DNA from: Lasiosphaeria ovina
Lineage: Eukaryota > Ascomycota > Sordariomycetes > Sordariales > Lasiosphaeriaceae
Length of the DNA: 64,000 nucleotides
NCBI GenBank assembly: GCA_033439765.1
Contig: JAULSN010000001.1
Span: 4,526,001 to 4,590,000, forward strand
Reading direction: 5' to 3'
Below the pieces are notes generated by a model that saw only the letters and a program-made list of their open reading frames with translations, ran no database searches and was not told the origin of the DNA. A program made the translations under genes and the position numbers. Below are positions 60,711-64,000 of the stretch, piece after piece. Numbering within the stretch: the first letter of the stretch is position 1; the number at the start of each line of letters is the position of its first letter.

Positions 60711-63053
60711 AAATAATAAATGAATGAACATGCATGGTATGAGGTGAGAAGAGGAATCCTGGGCTTGGCCGCGTTGCAAAGACTTCCATGACATTGCTAG
60801 ACTATGTATGTAATACGGCGGCATTGTCCTGAAAGTCAAGAGATGTTCTTCTTCTTTTGAGAACAATTCTGCACCTGGTTCGATGATAATACCTTCGACT
60901 TACCGCACCCATCGTGTCTAATCTCAGTCCCATTGTAACAAACCTTAACAGATTGGAAGCGGCCGTCTCTAGAATCCAATGAGTTATGTCGAGGCTGCGG
61001 AAGAAACGAGTGATATCAACACTGAAATCTATGTAAATTCCGCGTAGACAGCAAACTCTGGTTCGCCCAGAGACAGAACAGAAAACTGTCAAACGTGGGA
61101 AAACAAGGCAAAATGTGTGCTGCGCGCGTGTGTATACAAAGTGACACGAACTAAACCAACATTGCCTAATTTTCTTCTTCATTCGTCCCATTTCTTACCG
61201 TTCACCGATCACCGTGATAGAAGCACCATGTGTCTCTACTTGTGATCTACTTTGGCCCGAAAATGGAAGGAAGGAAGAAAGGAAGAGAAAAGACGCAAGT
61301 AACCCCAGGCACCACGGTCGTGGTATGATACACCTCCTGAGGCAATAGTTTCTCTGGTTCTGGAGCAAGAAAAAGAAGAATTAACGACGTACGAGAAGGT
61401 GAAAACACGCCACAATTCCCTTTTGCCTTTCCACAAAAAGAGAGATATCGCTCGCGGGAAATAAATGGTTGGGGCCTCGCAAGAAAAGGCAGCTGGGACA
61501 GGCAGGCAGGCAGGTGGCTAACCGGCCGGTCCGTCCGATGAGACACACGAGGAGGTGTTTCTTTCTTCGTTTCCCTATCACGACATAATGGTGGTGGAAG
61601 GACGACGGTCTTGAAAATCCTGAGGGTGGAGACGCGCGGTGAAAAGAAGAAAACCGAGTTCTGGGCCTTTATCTGTTGACCCATTTTCTCGCGGGCTTTG
61701 GACGACGAAATGGGCTTGATACACGATTAGGGGGACACGAAGAAAACGAGAAGATAGGTCACCAGGTGAGACGGACACAGGGATGATTACACTGCAGAAG
61801 AAGAAGAAAAAGGTAAAGACCGTTTGTATCGAGACGGGGACAAGATAGATCGCATCGCCAATCGGGTCTCACTTACTGGGTGTTGGCCGGAGAAGGCTCT
61901 CTTGGTAAATTGGTGAGACCTGACACGGAGCCACGGACAGAAATTGTGAGAGATAGAGCCACATGGCGTCCCGAGCATTTCGGCCCTGTCGTGCCATGGT
62001 TTCCCGGAATGAGGGTGTGATGGCTCCCTCCTGCCGTGCCAACTCTGTGCACCTACTCTGGCACCCGACCTTGCGTATTATTACCTGTGCGTGGGTCAAA
62101 TGTAGCGCGCGCACGCGCAACATATCATATCACACCGATTGTGGGTGTGACGATGTGAGGCGACCCGTAGACCACCAACCTTGGAGATAACATTGCACGA
62201 CAAAAAAGTCAGCCCATTTCGAGAGAGAATGGTCTGAGAATAGGAGATACCCAAAACCTCATGGCAGGGCATCGTCGCAGCTGTATTACCGCCCCTCCGG
62301 CCGAGCTGTCATCACTACTCGTTTCGGCTGGCCGGAGGGCGGGGCGTCGTGGCACACACAGATCGACTCGCCCAGGTACATATAAATAGCTCATTCTATC
62401 TGACCTGGGGTGGGGTGGGAGAGAAGACGGAGCGCTATACTCGCACACACCGGACATTGATCATTTGGGGGGGGGAGGGGGGATGTGACAAGACATGATA
62501 GAAAAGCCGGAAGGTAATCGTACACGTTCTAGATGGCGGAACTGCACTGCTTCCGGGCGAATTGGCAGCCTTTCCCTTCCCATTCCACAATTTTTCTTTT
62601 GCCTTGAGCAAGAACGACAGTGAACTAATCAAGAAACGAGGCGACGAAACGAATACTACACAGTGTAGTGTCATGGTTGTCGTGCAAAGATGTACGTACG
62701 TATATACATACATGGCATCCATTACCTTATTCGAGGCGAGACTTTCGATGCCTCTTTTCTTTTGCGCCTTCGTATCCCGGAGACACCACCCACCAGTCAA
62801 CAGCTCTCAATTTTGATTGTTATACTTCGCTAAATAAAAAGCCAGGCAGCCAGGCAACGATCGGTTCCCCTAGTCGATCGTGAGACATGCCTGCGACCGC
62901 TAGCCTGCAGGCCGCGAACGCTAGCTGCGTTGTTTCTGTTCGAGATCTGTTCGCCAGGGGTTAACACAGCAGAGTTTTTGGTTCTCTCGGGGGCCTTGTT
63001 TTGTGTAGCACAAGCTTTTTATTTCCACCTCCACGGGCTCGGAGGCCGAAGCA

Positions 63054-63075
63054 AGCAGCAGCAGCAGCAGCAGCA
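63054..63075. repeat. (GCA)7 trinucleotide repeat
   Basis: Seven consecutive GCA/CAG triplets in intergenic DNA, after a near-miss GCAAGCA unit. Confidence 0.92.
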
Positions 63076-64000
63076 GGCTGGCTAGCCGGTGATCCGGACA
63101 TAGAAGGGATGCGAGCTGCTGCCAGGCTACATATCGTTACATCTACAAGCATGAAAAAGGCGACCAATTACTTGCCTCTGCGTGTTTACACCGCATGCAC
63201 ACGGGCAAGCTGCTGTGGCACGGGGCGGACGAGTAATAAAACGGGCACGCCTTCGTCGCTTCTCGGACGACAGCAGAGCTAACTCGGTAAACTGAGCCGA
63301 CGCATCACACCATCGGCCGATGCCCGGGGAGTTATTCTCAGATTAAGGGGCTACTGGCATCGGGGTAAGGGGGTTGGTTGACTGGGAGACGCTAGCGCTT
63401 GTTGACTTTGGCAATAAGACGTTCGAGCATTCATGCCTACTCCTTTGCTGCCACTGCCGAGTTGTTCTAGAAAAAGCCCTCGTGTAGCCGAGTTAGACTG
63501 CTTGGAGTATGAACAGCGGGAGATTGTGTTCGAGGGAGGTCTCCCGGCGAATACCGGGCGCAGCGCGTCGAGCGTCTTGTTGCGGCGTGTTGCTGGCCGG
63601 GTTGACGGGTCCGGGAGGCCTCCCTTTTTGTTTACAAATACTAGGAGGCCATGTGCGTACGCCATCACTTGGGCTGAGGTCTAGATGGCATATCGGAATT
63701 GCACCCGCACCTACACCTACACTACACGACTTGGCCCGAGCTGCATTGCATGATGGCATGCTCTCGAGGTTGAGGGAGGGAGGGACTCGTCATCGCGGCC
63801 GTCTCAGACCCTGACCTGCTGAAAAAAATAACTAGGAAAATAACCTCAAGACACGATAAAATGCTGCTGCCGGGCGTAGATTTGTCCCTTTGGACTGGAG
63901 GTGGGCTGTGGTGGTTGGTAGTGGGTTGTCGTCGTCATCAACCAGAGTTGAGGGTTGGGGTCCCGAACGAGCCGGCCACAACACACAAAGACGATGCATT

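Larger units (their letters stand above)
59731..64000. other. Gene-free right end of the window
   Basis: 4.3 kb with no supported gene. It holds the EMC1 3' region, a diverged tandem duplication (60065-60320), copy B of the hairpin repeat (60629-60710), A/G-rich DNA at 61250-61640, a TATAAATAG box at about 62381 and a GCA run near 63054. Frames through the A/G-rich part encode low-complexity strings. A gene may begin beyond the right edge. Confidence 0.5.

Noticed and set aside
61247..61684. 145-codon minus-strand frame
   Set aside because: Runs through A/G-rich low-complexity DNA; product is Pro/Ser/Phe-rich without motifs.

Overview
The window is nuclear DNA of a filamentous ascomycete (Pezizomycotina, most likely a Sordariomycete). 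The evidence is short GT-AG introns with CTAAC-type branch sites, GC-rich codon use, and the fungal gene families present: Msn2/Seb1-type zinc-finger factor, SUN/GH132 wall protein, Vps10, Dga1 and Emc1. Intergenic DNA is scattered with AGGTAGG/CCTACCT words. I could not fix the genus. Coding sequence covers only about 38% of the window, so gene density is low.

Layout. At 1-134 (minus) is the first exon of RCL1, cut by the window edge. It shares a 437-bp divergent promoter with a mitochondrial PPR-like protein gene (572-3124, plus). A GPATCH11-like G-patch gene follows (4805-6028). Then comes a 16.5-kb stretch with no convincing gene (6029-22516). It holds simple repeats, a 246-bp TA-flanked MITE (13193-13438) and a small hairpin-bearing repeat (about 6562-6640) with a diverged relative near 60.6 kb. 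This desert ends in the leader of a two-exon Msn2/Msn4/Seb1-type stress regulator (22517-24579) that carries three short upstream ORFs.

From 27 to 41 kb lie DPH6 (diphthine-ammonia ligase, plus), a four-exon membrane-anchored type-B carboxylesterase (minus), a DGAT2/Dga1-type diacylglycerol acyltransferase (minus) and a polyglutamine C2H2 factor resembling Azf1 (minus). A second gene-poor, partly AT-rich stretch (40.7-48.4 kb) contains a probable fragment of a Mutator-like transposase. From 48.4 to 59.7 kb lie three secretory-pathway genes on the plus strand: a SUN-family wall protein, Vps10 and Emc1. Each has one short intron near its 3' end. The last 4.3 kb carries no recognisable gene but has a diverged tandem duplication and the second copy of the hairpin repeat.

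The genes are mostly housekeeping and do not form a pathway cluster. SUN, Vps10 and Emc1 all act in or pass through the secretory system, and the acyltransferase and esterase both handle acyl esters, but I see no evidence of coordinated function. I found no secondary-metabolite cluster, tRNA, rRNA, CRISPR array or complete transposon. The least explained signals are the paired hairpin repeat and the MITE.
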